Source of the DNA: Mesorhizobium comanense
Lineage (GTDB): Bacteria; Pseudomonadota; Alphaproteobacteria; Rhizobiales; Rhizobiaceae
DNA length: 64,000 nucleotides
Direction of reading: 5' to 3'
NCBI RefSeq assembly: GCF_005503535.1
Contig: NZ_SCNN01000008.1
Span: 124,001-188,000 of the forward strand
This document shows positions 46,410 through 54,668 of this stretch, one piece after another; position 1 is the first letter of the stretch, and each line of letters opens with the position of its first letter. Both the position numbers and the translations under genes were made by a program. The notes under the pieces were generated by a model. The model saw nothing but the letters and a program-made list of their open reading frames with translations. It was not told the DNA's origin and did not search any database.

Positions 46410-47381
46410 ATGAACCAGCCCCCCATGAGCCAGACAATGCAGCAGGCAAGACCCCTGCCGGTGGTCAGCGACCGTCACGTCGATCCCCACGCCTATCCCG
46501 ATGGCATCGCCTTCCTCGACGGCCAATACCTGCCGATGTCGCAGGCCAAGGTGTCGGTGCTGGATTGGGGGTTCCTGCATTCCGACGCCACCTATGACAC
46601 CGTGCATGTCTGGAACGGCAGCTTCTTCCGGCTCGACCTGCATCTCGATCGTTTCTTCGGCGGCCTTGAAAAGCTGCGCATGACGATCCCGTTCGATCGC
46701 GCCGATGTCAGCGAAATCCTGCACAATTGCGTGGCGTTGTCCGGCCATCGCGCCGCCTATGTCGAAATGCTGTGCACGCGCGGCGCCTCGCCGACCTTCA
46801 GCCGTGACCCGCGCCAGGCGGTCAATCGCTTCATGGCCTTCGCCGTGCCGTTCGGCTCTGTCGCCAATCCAGAACAATTGCAGCGCGGCCTGCGCGTCGC
46901 CATCAGCGACAAGGTGCGCATTCCGCCGGCCTCGATCGACCCGGCGATCAAGAACTATCACTGGCTCGACCTGGTGCGTGGTCTCTACGACGCCTACGAT
47001 CGTGGCGCCGAGACCGCGCTCATCCTCGACTTCAACGGCAATGTCGCCGAAGGCCCGGGCTTCAACGTCTTCTGCGTCAAGGACGGCAGACTGTCTACAC
47101 CGGCCATCGGCGTGCTGCCCGGCATCACAAGGCGCACCGTCTTCGATCTCTGCGCCGAGGCCGGCCTCGCAGCGACAGCCATGGATGTCAGTGTCGCCGC
47201 GCTGCGCGGAGCCGACGAGGTCTTCATCACCTCGACCGCCGGCGGCATTATGCCGGTGACGGAAATCGATGGCACTGCAGTCGCCGATGGCAAGGTCGGG
47301 CCGGTCACGAGCCGGCTGATGGCGCTCTATTGGAAAAAGCATGACGATCCGGCGTGGACGTCTGAGGTCACCTATCCCTGA
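46410..47381 (+). CDS. Class IV PLP aminotransferase (branched-chain or D-amino acid type)
   Basis: The 323-residue protein is a fold-type IV PLP enzyme. Motifs are LDWGFLHSDATYDTVHVWNG at the N-terminal domain, the PLP lysine in PAIKNYHWLDLVRGL, ALILDFNGNVAEGPGFNVFCV, GVLPGITRRTVFDL and the phosphate-binding VFITSTAGGIMPVTEIDG. The family contains branched-chain aminotransferase, D-alanine aminotransferase and 4-amino-4-deoxychorismate lyase; I cannot choose with confidence, though the length favours an aminotransferase. The ATG at 46410 has AGGAGG 5 nt upstream. Confidence 0.85.
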   Translation: MNQPPMSQTMQQARPLPVVSDRHVDPHAYPDGIAFLDGQYLPMSQAKVSVLDWGFLHSDATYDTVHVWNGSFFRLDLHLDRFFGGLEKLRMTIPFDRADVSEILHNCVALSGHRAAYVEMLCTRGASPTFSRDPRQAVNRFMAFAVPFGSVANPEQLQRGLRVAISDKVRIPPASIDPAIKNYHWLDLVRGLYDAYDRGAETALILDFNGNVAEGPGFNVFCVKDGRLSTPAIGVLPGITRRTVFDLCAEAGLAATAMDVSVAALRGADEVFITSTAGGIMPVTEIDGTAVADGKVGPVTSRLMALYWKKHDDPAWTSEVTYP

Positions 47382-47512
47382 CCGATCGAGGCGGCCGGCC
47401 AAAAAGATTTCCCCTCGCCTCTGGAAAATCGGAGGATCGACCGTATATGCCGAAAGCGGAGAAGCCTCCGCTTCACCAGAAATTGCGCCCGCAGGGGCAA
47501 GGATTCCACATA

Positions 47513-48352
47513 ATGACAGCTAAGGTTTGGTTCATCACCGGATCGTCGAAGGGCTTTGGCCGCGTCTGGGCCGAGGCCGCATTGGCGCGCGGCGACCGCG
47601 TTGCCGCCACCGCCCGCGATGCCGGCACGCTCGCCGATCTCGTCGACAAATACGGTGACAACGTCGCCGCCATCAAGCTCGACGTCACCGACAAGAAAGC
47701 CGTCGACGCGGCAATCGCCGAGGCGCACAAGCGTTTTGGCCGGCTTGACGTCGTCATCAACAATGCCGGCTACGGCCATTTCGGCGCCATCGAGGAGGTC
47801 AGCGAACAGGAAGCGCGCGACCAGATCGAGACCAATGTGTTCGGCGCGCTGTGGGTCACCCAGGCGGCGTTGCCGATCATGCGGGCGCAGCGTTCGGGCC
47901 ACATCATCCAGATCTCGTCGATCGGCGGCGTGAACGCCTTTGCCTCGCTCGGCCTCTACCACGCTTCGAAATGGGCGCTGGAAGCCTTCAGCCAGTCGCT
48001 CAGCATCGAGGTGGCGGAATTCGGCATCCATGTCACTCTGGTCGAGCCCGGCGGTTTCTCCACCGACTGGTCCGGAGCCTCCGCCAAGATCTCCAAGCCA
48101 ATCGAGGCCTATGCGCCCGCCCGCGCCAAGATGGCAGAGCGCCGCGCCAGTTCGGTCGCCGGCGATCCGCAAGCCACCGGCCCGGCGATGCTGGCCATCG
48201 TCGACGCGGCCGAGCCGCCGCTTCGGGTGTTCTTCGGTGATGGCGGCCTGCCGATGACCAAGCAGGAATATGCCAACCGCATCGCCACCTGGGAAAAATG
48301 GGACCATGTGTCCGTGATGGCGCAAGGCGCCAACAAGAACCGCAAGGGCTGA
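47513..48352 (+). CDS. Short-chain dehydrogenase/reductase (SDR)
   Basis: The 279-residue classical SDR has the cofactor motif WFITGSSKGFGRVWAEAAL (TGxxxGxG), the acidic/neutral loop ATARD that favours NADP(H), NNAGYGHFGAIEEV, the catalytic Ser in QISSIGG and the YHASK motif with Tyr and Lys. Its length and the long C-terminal region fit the SDR family of uncharacterised NADP-dependent oxidoreductases. The substrate is unknown. AAGGA lies 9 nt before the ATG. It follows the aminotransferase by 131 nt and could be co-transcribed. Confidence 0.88.
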   Translation: MTAKVWFITGSSKGFGRVWAEAALARGDRVAATARDAGTLADLVDKYGDNVAAIKLDVTDKKAVDAAIAEAHKRFGRLDVVINNAGYGHFGAIEEVSEQEARDQIETNVFGALWVTQAALPIMRAQRSGHIIQISSIGGVNAFASLGLYHASKWALEAFSQSLSIEVAEFGIHVTLVEPGGFSTDWSGASAKISKPIEAYAPARAKMAERRASSVAGDPQATGPAMLAIVDAAEPPLRVFFGDGGLPMTKQEYANRIATWEKWDHVSVMAQGANKNRKG

Positions 48353-48365
48353 TGCAGCCGCCCGG

Positions 48366-48390
48366 CCGCGTCGCCTCGGGGCGGCGCGGT
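48366..48390. terminator. GC-rich hairpin between convergent genes
   Basis: CCGCGTCGCC and GGCGGCGCGG form an imperfect stem of about 10 bp between the SDR stop and the stop of the serine hydrolase gene. It has no T-run. Confidence 0.35.
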
Positions 48391-48424
48391 TGGACGACCC
48401 ATGCCGGTTGCGGAATTGGATCGT

Positions 48425-49573
48425 TCAGCTGCCGGTAAGGCTGGGAAGAAAAACGTTGTACAAGATAGCGGCAGGCGCTCGCCATTGATCGGGGGAATTG
48501 TAATTTCCGGTCGTGATGGCGAGAACGAAATCGAGGCCGGGGAAAACAAACAGACGCTGTCCGCCATTGCCGAAGGCCGCGACAAACCGCTCCCCATACG
48601 TCCCTGCTTTGTCCGTTATGGCCTCTTCGCCCAGATACCAGAGACAACCATAGTGCATTCCCGGCCAGCCGATGTCGACCAATGCGGTAGGCTGGAAACT
48701 CTGCTCAAGCCAGGATTTTGGGACGACCGGGCGGCCTTCCCATTGACCGCCCTGCAGGATCATCTGCCCGATACGGGCCAGCGAACGCGGCGACAGCCGC
48801 AGCCCCGATGCGGCTGATGCTTCGCCATCCTGTCCGCGAATCCAGTCCATGGATTTGATCCCAAGCGGATCGAAAAGCGCTCCACGGGCGAATTCAGGCA
48901 AGCTCTGCCCGGTGCCTCTCTCGATGATCTTCCCAAGCAGCGCAACGGCTCCACCGCTGTAGATCCACCTCTTTCCCGGTTCAGCAAGGATCGGGCGATT
49001 CAGGATGAAGCGATATCGATCCGGCGCCTGCTCCATGGCGATTTCGCTGTTGGCCGGATCGGTGTATGGCGCGTTTTCATTCCACTCCATGCCAAGCGTC
49101 ATGGTCAGCGCATGCCGAATGCTCAGGCGCTTGCGTTGCGGATCGCCAGCGAGGTCGGGATATTGGGGAAACTGCGCGACCACAGGTTCATCAAGTCCCG
49201 GCACCTGCCCGCGGGCGAGCGCTATGCCATAGAGCAGGCCAACGATGCTTTTGGTGACAGACCTGACGTCGTGCAGTGTTTCGGGCCCGAATGCCACATT
49301 CTCGAGCGGCTGCCCCCACCTCATGTCGTTACCATCCATGTAACGCTCGAACGCGATACGGCCGCCCCGAAGGGCGACGACACCATGGACACCTGCCAGT
49401 TTGCCCGTCTTTGCCAATTCGTCGAAACTCGCCGCAGGGTCGGATTTGAATCCTGCCGCCCCTGGCGCGACAACCTGCCAGTCCGCGGCATTCGCGATGT
49501 CCGATGTGTTGCTGACCACGAGGGCTGCTCCCATGAGTTTGAGGATATCTCTGCGGGTGGTTCCGGCAATCAT
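48425..49573 (-). CDS. Exported serine hydrolase, beta-lactamase family
   Basis: The 382-residue product starts MIAGTTRRDILKLMGAALVV, a twin-arginine-like signal. The PF00144 fold is shown by SVTK (Ser105-Lys108) in HDVRSVTKSIVGLLYGIAL, IRHALTMTLGMEWNE, the YSGG motif in RWIYSGGAVALLGKII, and HYGCLWYLGEE and GNGGQRLFVFPGLDFVLAITTGNY late in the protein. The substrate is unknown. Base composition appears somewhat lower in GC and its codons more mixed than its neighbours, which may indicate a more recent arrival. It stands alone, convergent with the SDR gene. Confidence 0.86.
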   Translation of the reverse strand: MIAGTTRRDILKLMGAALVVSNTSDIANAADWQVVAPGAAGFKSDPAASFDELAKTGKLAGVHGVVALRGGRIAFERYMDGNDMRWGQPLENVAFGPETLHDVRSVTKSIVGLLYGIALARGQVPGLDEPVVAQFPQYPDLAGDPQRKRLSIRHALTMTLGMEWNENAPYTDPANSEIAMEQAPDRYRFILNRPILAEPGKRWIYSGGAVALLGKIIERGTGQSLPEFARGALFDPLGIKSMDWIRGQDGEASAASGLRLSPRSLARIGQMILQGGQWEGRPVVPKSWLEQSFQPTALVDIGWPGMHYGCLWYLGEEAITDKAGTYGERFVAAFGNGGQRLFVFPGLDFVLAITTGNYNSPDQWRAPAAILYNVFLPSLTGS

Positions 49574-49650
49574 GTGCAGCCTGTGAAAATGGCAAACCTA
49601 CGAATAAGCTTGCGCTCGTCCTCGATCAGCCCCCGGCAACAGAGCAGGAG

Positions 49651-50268
49651 CTACGTTCTGTAAATCCACTGCTCCGGCACCCTTACCGAAATCTCTTCGC
49701 CGGCCTTGATCGTTCCCGGCTTTTCGACCCAGGCGACGAGACCGCGCAGCCGCTTCGCGGTTTTCGGAAACTGCAGCGCCCCGGCTTCGATGTCGGCCAT
49801 CCCGGCGTGTTCGGCGATCGAACGGCCGGCGATGCGGCACGGTGCGTTCTGTGCATCGACCTTGATGGTCACGCCTCCCTTGAAGAACAGCAGCGTGCCC
49901 GCCGGCAGCATGGACAGGTGCCGCACGCCTTCGATCACCAGATTGGCGCCGATCCACTCCGGCCTGATTTCGGACAGTGCCATCCGTTCGGCGACGATGG
50001 CGAGTTCGTCCGCCGCGACTATGGAAAGCTGCCGCTCGTTGCGCATCTCGGTGCCGCGCGGATACCAGGGTTCGCGCCCACCGGAGCGCCGCGTCGGCCC
50101 AACATGGAAATCGCCCGATATGCCGTCGAAGCCAAGCTGCAATTCCGCCACCGGGCGCGTCTGGAAATGATCCGACGGCGCGACGTAGAGCGCTGCCGCG
50201 CGTGCCGAAAGCTTTTTCGCCGGGATGATGTCGATCGGTTTCTCGGCCTCGGGGAAGAGATCCAGCAT
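49651..50268 (-). CDS. MOSC domain protein
   Basis: MOSC domains occur in molybdenum cofactor sulfurases and in proteins that reduce N-hydroxylated compounds. The 205-residue product has the conserved GFDGISGDFHVGPTRRSGGREPWYPRG-like region in its first third, RQLSIVAADELAIVAERM, a GANLVIEGV strand and the conserved cysteine in QNAPCRIAGRSIAEH. The protein is a single MOSC domain. The ATG at 50268 lies 4 nt after the stop of the TetR-family gene, so the two are one operon and the regulator may control it. Confidence 0.87.
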   Translation of the reverse strand: MLDLFPEAEKPIDIIPAKKLSARAAALYVAPSDHFQTRPVAELQLGFDGISGDFHVGPTRRSGGREPWYPRGTEMRNERQLSIVAADELAIVAERMALSEIRPEWIGANLVIEGVRHLSMLPAGTLLFFKGGVTIKVDAQNAPCRIAGRSIAEHAGMADIEAGALQFPKTAKRLRGLVAWVEKPGTIKAGEEISVRVPEQWIYRT

Positions 50269-50272
50269 GGCG

Positions 50273-50914
50273 TCATTCCTTGGATGATGCGCCTTGGTTC
50301 TGCCCTTGGCCCGGCAACGCCGCAAGAGCGGTTTGAGCCAAAATGCGCAATTCTTCGACCGAGGCGCCGTCCCGCGCCTGGATCGACATGCCGTTCATGA
50401 CGCCGGCCAGATACTTGGCGAAGCCGTCCACGGAGAGGCCTTCGGGCAGGTCGCCCATCGCCTGCCCCTTGGCGAGCCGCTCCGCGATCGCCGCTTCACT
50501 CCCTTTGCGATAGGCCTTGAGCTCATCGGCAATGGCTTGCGCCTGCGGCGAGGCTGCCAGGGCGCCGCTGACGAACAGGCATCCGCCCGGCTTGCCAGGC
50601 CTGGAATAGGCCTCCGCCGCCCCCATGAGCAACCGCCGGATCGCCTCCCGCGTCGACACCGGTGCGCTCAGCGCGTCCAGCGCGAAACCGATCTCCGTCT
50701 GGTGGTAGCGCGTCAACGCTTTGCGGAACAACGTCTCCTTGTCGGTGAAGGCATTGTAGATCTGCGGCGGTGTCAGCCCCATCGCCTCGCGCAGCATGGC
50801 CAGAGATGTCGCCTCATAGCCATGCTCCCAAAACAGATGCATCGCCGCATCCAGCGCCCGATCAAGGTCGAACGCGCGGGGGCGACCGCCTTTAGCCTTT
50901 TCCGAATTTTTCAT
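50273..50914 (-). CDS. TetR-family transcriptional regulator
   Basis: The 213-residue protein has an N-terminal HTH: RPRAFDLDRALDAAMHLFWEHGYEATSLAMLREAMGLTPPQIYNAFTDKETLF covers residues about 12-64, with the helix-turn-helix in its second half. The C-terminal part resembles the AcrR-like effector domain (GGCLFVSGALAASPQAQAIADEL). The ATG at 50914 gives the normal distance to the HTH. The gene is divergent from the tautomerase gene; a perfect 16-bp palindrome in between is the likely operator. It probably represses both itself (with the MOSC gene) and the tautomerase until a ligand binds. Confidence 0.92.
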   Translation of the reverse strand: MKNSEKAKGGRPRAFDLDRALDAAMHLFWEHGYEATSLAMLREAMGLTPPQIYNAFTDKETLFRKALTRYHQTEIGFALDALSAPVSTREAIRRLLMGAAEAYSRPGKPGGCLFVSGALAASPQAQAIADELKAYRKGSEAAIAERLAKGQAMGDLPEGLSVDGFAKYLAGVMNGMSIQARDGASVEELRILAQTALAALPGQGQNQGASSKE

Positions 50915-50956
50915 AGCGATCGATACGAAACCTGTTGACTTGCCCAATTCGCATAA

Positions 50957-50972
50957 CGTATCAATTGATACG
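50957..50972. promoter_or_regulatory. TetR operator candidate
   Basis: CGTATCAATTGATACG is a perfect 16-bp palindrome between the divergent TetR and tautomerase genes. The half-site GATACGAAAC occurs again at 50922-50931. A candidate -35 TTGACT for the tautomerase promoter lies at 50935-50940, placing the palindrome at the -10 region. Confidence 0.7.
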
Positions 50973-51039
50973 AAACATGGCAAGCCGGAAGACGATCGAC
51001 CGGCTAGGCCGTGCAATCCCGAGGACATGGAGAGACCAG

Positions 51040-51462
51040 ATGCCAATCACCGTAACCGCCCCGGAAGGCGTATTGACCGCGACCGGAGAGCGCGAAATCC
51101 TGCCGCGGCTCAGCGCTGCCCTCATCGAAGCGTCGGGCGCCAAAGGCAATTCATTCTTCACGTCGATCGTCGGCGGCACCGTCCACATCCTACCGCCCGG
51201 CCACATCTATGCAGGCGGCGCCAACCGTCCCGTCGTCATGGTCGAGTTGAAACTGCCCAATATCGGCCTCGGCTCGATCGAGGCCCGCAACGACTTCATT
51301 GCCGCCGCAGCCAAAATCGTCGCCGAACTCAGCGTCCCCGGGCACAAGCCCGAAAACACCTGGATCAACATCCTCAACGCGCCCGACGGCGGCTGGGGCA
51401 TCGGTGACCGGCAGTACACAGGCGATGCGCTTGTCGCCGCCGCGACCGCCGCCGCGCATTGA
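51040..51462 (+). CDS. Tautomerase-like protein
   Basis: The 140-residue product begins MPITVTAPEGVLTATGEREILPRLSAALIEASG; the Pro1 next to the removed Met is the catalytic residue type of 4-oxalocrotonate tautomerases. The segments GTVHILPPGHIYAGG, VVMVELKLPNIG and PENTWINILNAPDGGWGIG complete the fold, which resembles the two-repeat tautomerase/MIF-like group. GGAG lies 7 nt before the ATG. Its promoter region carries the TetR palindrome, so it is probably induced by a compound that the tautomerase or the MOSC protein helps to process. The substrate is unknown. Confidence 0.8.
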   Translation: MPITVTAPEGVLTATGEREILPRLSAALIEASGAKGNSFFTSIVGGTVHILPPGHIYAGGANRPVVMVELKLPNIGLGSIEARNDFIAAAAKIVAELSVPGHKPENTWINILNAPDGGWGIGDRQYTGDALVAAATAAAH

Positions 51463-51576
51463 AGCTGCGGCTCCCCGCCGATCACAATCTTCTGACCGAA
51501 GACCGGTGCGGCGCCGCATTGCCGCCGCGCTGCACCGGCTTCATGGTGGCGTCCAGGCGGTCGATGGAGGTTCGTG

Positions 51577-52143
51577 ATGCGTCCCGGAGCGGCAATCGCA
51601 GCGCTTTGGCTGATCTGGGTGGTCACATGGATCGCGGCCGCCCTGTGGGCCGATCCGGCTCAAAAACGGGCCACCGTCGGGGAGGAGGTCCGCTACCGCA
51701 TATTCTGGGCGGCCGGCACCGCCCTGCTACTCGTTCCAGCCCATGGCTATCAGGGCAGATTGAGATTGTGGATTCCGAGCCTCGCCGAGGCCTGGGTCTG
51801 CGTCGTGCTGGTCGCCGCGGGCATCATCTTTGCGTGGTGGGCGCGCATCCATCTGGGCAGGCTGTGGTCGGCTTCGGTGACCGCCAAGGCCGATCATCAC
51901 GTGGTCGACAGCGGGCCCTACGGGCTGGTCCGGCATCCGATCTATACCGGCTTGCTTTTGGCCGTGCTGGCGACTATGGCGGCAAAGGGTACGGTCTGGG
52001 GCGTCGCGGGCACGGCCCTGCTCATCATTGGCGTCGTCATCAAGGCAAAGCTGGAGGAGCGCTTCCTGCGCGGCGAACTTGGGCCGGCCTATGACGATTA
52101 CGCCACGCGGGTGCCCATGCTCGTTCCCTTCGCGCCAGCCTGA
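51577..52143 (+). CDS. Isoprenylcysteine carboxyl methyltransferase-family membrane protein
   Basis: The 188-residue protein has about five hydrophobic segments (GAAIAALWLIWVVTWIAAALW; ILVPAHG region; AWVCVVLVAAGIIFAWWARI; AGTALLIIGVVIKA). The ICMT/PEMT signature is GPYGLVRHPIYTGLLLAVL, followed by the EERFLRGELGPAYDDYATRVP motif that contacts SAM. Such proteins in bacteria methylate unknown lipophilic substrates. GGAGG lies 6 nt before the ATG at 51577; a GTG directly before it is less likely. It is convergent with the KAS III homologue. Confidence 0.85.
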   Translation: MRPGAAIAALWLIWVVTWIAAALWADPAQKRATVGEEVRYRIFWAAGTALLLVPAHGYQGRLRLWIPSLAEAWVCVVLVAAGIIFAWWARIHLGRLWSASVTAKADHHVVDSGPYGLVRHPIYTGLLLAVLATMAAKGTVWGVAGTALLIIGVVIKAKLEERFLRGELGPAYDDYATRVPMLVPFAPA

Positions 52144-52152
52144 CGGGCCGGC

Positions 52153-53274
52153 TCAGAGCATCCTCAGCAGCGCCCCGCCGATCGAATATCCCGCGCCGAA
52201 CGCGCAGATCAGGCCGAAATCGCCGGGCGCCATGTCGGCATGGTTCTCCGACAGCGCCACGATGGCGCCGGCGCCCGCGGTGTTGCCCAGCTTTTCCAGC
52301 ACCATCGGCGCGCGGTCGTGGCCGACATCATGACCGAACGCCAGTTTCAGGATCATGGCGTTCATGCGCGCATTGGCCTGGTGCAGCCAGAAACGGCGCA
52401 CGCCCTCCGGCGTCAGCCCATGCTCGGCCAGGAATTCGACGATGAATTTGTGGCCGGCGACGGTGACTTCCTTGAACACCTTGTTGCCGACCTGCTTGAT
52501 GAGATTGCCTTCAAGGTCGATCCTGTAGGGGTCGTCCTGGGCGGTGCGGGTGTGATAACCCAGATTGGTGCGGATGTTGTTCGACATCTGCGTCCAGAGA
52601 CGCGTTTCGAGCACCTCGAAGCGCCCCGGCCTCTTCTCTCCCTGGGCAAGCCCCTCCACCACCATCGACACGGAGGCATCGCCGAAGATGAAGTGCGTTT
52701 GCCGGTCGCGGAAATTGAGATGGCCGGTGATGATCTCGGGCGTGGTCACCAGAATGCGCTTGTGCGCACCGGAGCGCACCAGATTGACCGCCATGTGCAG
52801 CGCCGCCGCGGCCGACGAGCAGCCGAGCCCCATGTCGAAGCCCGCGCCTGTGGTGCCCAGCGCTTCCTGCATCTCGATGGCGATCGCGGGATAGGGCCGC
52901 TGGTGATGCGAGGCCGAGCAGATGATCAGGTCGATCTGCGAAGGCTCGAGCCCGGCATGGTCGAGCGCCTTCCTGGCCGACGCGATGCCGAACTCGGCCT
53001 CCAGCGACAGTGCATCGTCGGGCCGCGCCGGAATGCGCGGCGTCATGCGGGCCGGATCGAGGATGCCTTCGCGCTCGATCACATGGCGGCTGCGCACGCC
53101 CGAAGCGTGGACGATGAAGTCGGCGTCGGATTTCTGCAGCAGCGCCTCGCCGGTGCCCTGGCGCCGCGCGTTCTCGACGTCGACCCAGCTGTTGAAGCTC
53201 TCGACCAGCTCTTCATTCGTGATGACAGGCTCAGGAATTTCAGCGCCGATGCCGCTGATGATGACGCGATGCAT
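52153..53274 (-). CDS. 3-oxoacyl-ACP synthase III homologue
   Basis: The 373-residue thiolase-fold protein has the KAS III triad: Cys152 in DMGLGCSSAAAALHMA, His298 in WLHQANARMN and Asn331 in EKLGNTAGAG. It condenses acyl-CoA with malonyl-ACP if it acts like FabH. It is about 50 residues longer than FabH and has an extended N-terminal region (ESFNSWVDVENARRQGTG), as in the secondary KAS III forms used for special fatty acids or secondary products. Housekeeping FabH is usually with plsX, which is not here, so this is a paralogue. No partner genes are adjacent. Confidence 0.88.
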   Translation of the reverse strand: MHRVIISGIGAEIPEPVITNEELVESFNSWVDVENARRQGTGEALLQKSDADFIVHASGVRSRHVIEREGILDPARMTPRIPARPDDALSLEAEFGIASARKALDHAGLEPSQIDLIICSASHHQRPYPAIAIEMQEALGTTGAGFDMGLGCSSAAAALHMAVNLVRSGAHKRILVTTPEIITGHLNFRDRQTHFIFGDASVSMVVEGLAQGEKRPGRFEVLETRLWTQMSNNIRTNLGYHTRTAQDDPYRIDLEGNLIKQVGNKVFKEVTVAGHKFIVEFLAEHGLTPEGVRRFWLHQANARMNAMILKLAFGHDVGHDRAPMVLEKLGNTAGAGAIVALSENHADMAPGDFGLICAFGAGYSIGGALLRML

Positions 53275-53402
53275 GTTTCAGTCCGTCCCATCCGCAGGCG
53301 TTGCGGCTTCATGTGGGCGCCGAAACGCTTCGGCGCAACACTTTTCTATCAGGCGAGTTTACGCCGGCTTAAACCAAAGGTTTGAGCCGGCTTGAACCCG
53401 GG

Positions 53403-53735
53403 TCACCAGGCGCACAGTTTTGTGTTGGTCTGCGGATTGCTCCAGCATGCGCCGTCGTCGCGGCTGCGCACATATTGGCCTGGCAGCGGCACATTGCGGC
53501 TGCCGAGATTGACATAGCCATAGGCAAAGCCCGGCGCGTCGATCTCCAGCACATAGGTCGGATAGCCAGGCGCCGAGATGCGGAAGCTGCCCGCGTCGTC
53601 GATCGCCCTGTATGTGCAGGCGAAATACCCGTCATCCGTCGTGAAGCAGCGCGCCCGCTTGGCCTCGGCCGAAACCGAGAGTGCCAGCAGCGCCGCCGCG
53701 CAGACACCGCCGCCATAAAGCAACTTTCTCAACAT
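53403..53735 (-). CDS. Small secreted protein of unknown function
   Basis: The 110-residue product has a signal peptide (MLRKLLYGGGVCAAALLALSVSAEA) and a short mature part with four cysteines (RCFTTDDGYFACTYRA; GACWSNPQTNTKLCAW) and many aromatic residues. The ATG at 53735 is chosen because an AGGGGG site lies 8 nt upstream; a second ATG 6 nt earlier is too near this site. I recognise no family beyond similar small rhizobial secreted proteins. Confidence 0.75.
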   Translation of the reverse strand: MLRKLLYGGGVCAAALLALSVSAEAKRARCFTTDDGYFACTYRAIDDAGSFRISAPGYPTYVLEIDAPGFAYGYVNLGSRNVPLPGQYVRSRDDGACWSNPQTNTKLCAW

Positions 53736-53850
53736 CACCATTTCCCCCTGCCACGCGGGCCATCATGACCCCACATCACGAATTGCGCATGGCGGCGAAA
53801 CCGGGTCAAGCGGCGGCGGCAAAGCCCCGGCGAGGCGGTAATTTTCTTGT

Positions 53851-54621
53851 CTAACCGGCTCGCTTGGCGACGATGAAGATGCGGGGGAAACGCAGCAGCA
53901 CCTTGCCGTCGGCCATATTCGGATAGGCCTTGGCGATCTTTGCGCCGTAGCTGTCGAGGAACAGCTTGCGCTCGTCGGCCTCCAGCGGATCGAGAAACGG
54001 CTTCAACCCGGTCGACTTCACCCACTCCACGATCGCCCCGGCGTCCGCGAGCGGATGATTGTAGACGGTATGCCAGACGTCGAGCCGGGCCGACAGCGGT
54101 GAAAGAAGATCGTAGTAGAACGACACCACCGGCAAGGGTGCCCGCGCCGCGTCTTTCAGCTTCGCCGCGAACGGCACTTCTGCCGCGGTTTCCCGCATCA
54201 GGCGATGCGAATCCTCACTCATATTGTCGGGCATCTGGACGGCGAGCGCACCACCGGGCGAGAGGAATCCCATCAGGCGCTGGAAGACGGCCGGGTGCGT
54301 GGGCAGCCACTGGAAGACCGCATTGGCGAAGATCACGTCGACCGGCTTTTCCGGCTGCCACGTGGCGGCGTCCGCAAGGCCGAAGGTCACATTGGGCAGG
54401 CGCGCCCTCGCCTTCTCGATCATGTCGGGCGAAGTATCGAAACCGCTGACCTCGGCATCGGGCCAGCGTTCGACCAGCAATTCGGTCGAATTGCCCGGCC
54501 CGCAGCCGATATCGACCACACGGCGCGGGAAATCGACCGGCACTTGCGCGACGAGATCGCGCGCGGGCCGCGTGCGCTCGTCCTCGAACTTCAGATATTG
54601 GGCGGCGGACCAGTCAGCCAT
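53851..54621 (-). CDS. tam: Trans-aconitate 2-methyltransferase
   Basis: Tam methylates trans-aconitate, an inhibitor of the citric acid cycle, with SAM. The 256-residue product begins [24 protein letters not shown], typical of Tam, and shows SAM motifs [20 protein letters not shown] and [17 protein letters not shown], then [21 protein letters not shown] and [20 protein letters not shown]. The end ([33 protein letters not shown]) is also characteristic. The ATG at 54621 starts the conserved domain; longer open sequence upstream is not coding. It follows ettA by 47 nt. Confidence 0.94.
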   Translation of the reverse strand: MADWSAAQYLKFEDERTRPARDLVAQVPVDFPRRVVDIGCGPGNSTELLVERWPDAEVSGFDTSPDMIEKARARLPNVTFGLADAATWQPEKPVDVIFANAVFQWLPTHPAVFQRLMGFLSPGGALAVQMPDNMSEDSHRLMRETAAEVPFAAKLKDAARAPLPVVSFYYDLLSPLSARLDVWHTVYNHPLADAGAIVEWVKSTGLKPFLDPLEADERKLFLDSYGAKIAKAYPNMADGKVLLRFPRIFIVAKRAG

Positions 54622-54668
54622 TGGAGCTCTCCTCGTATCCCCGGGAAATTCGCCGCCCCTTGAAATCC

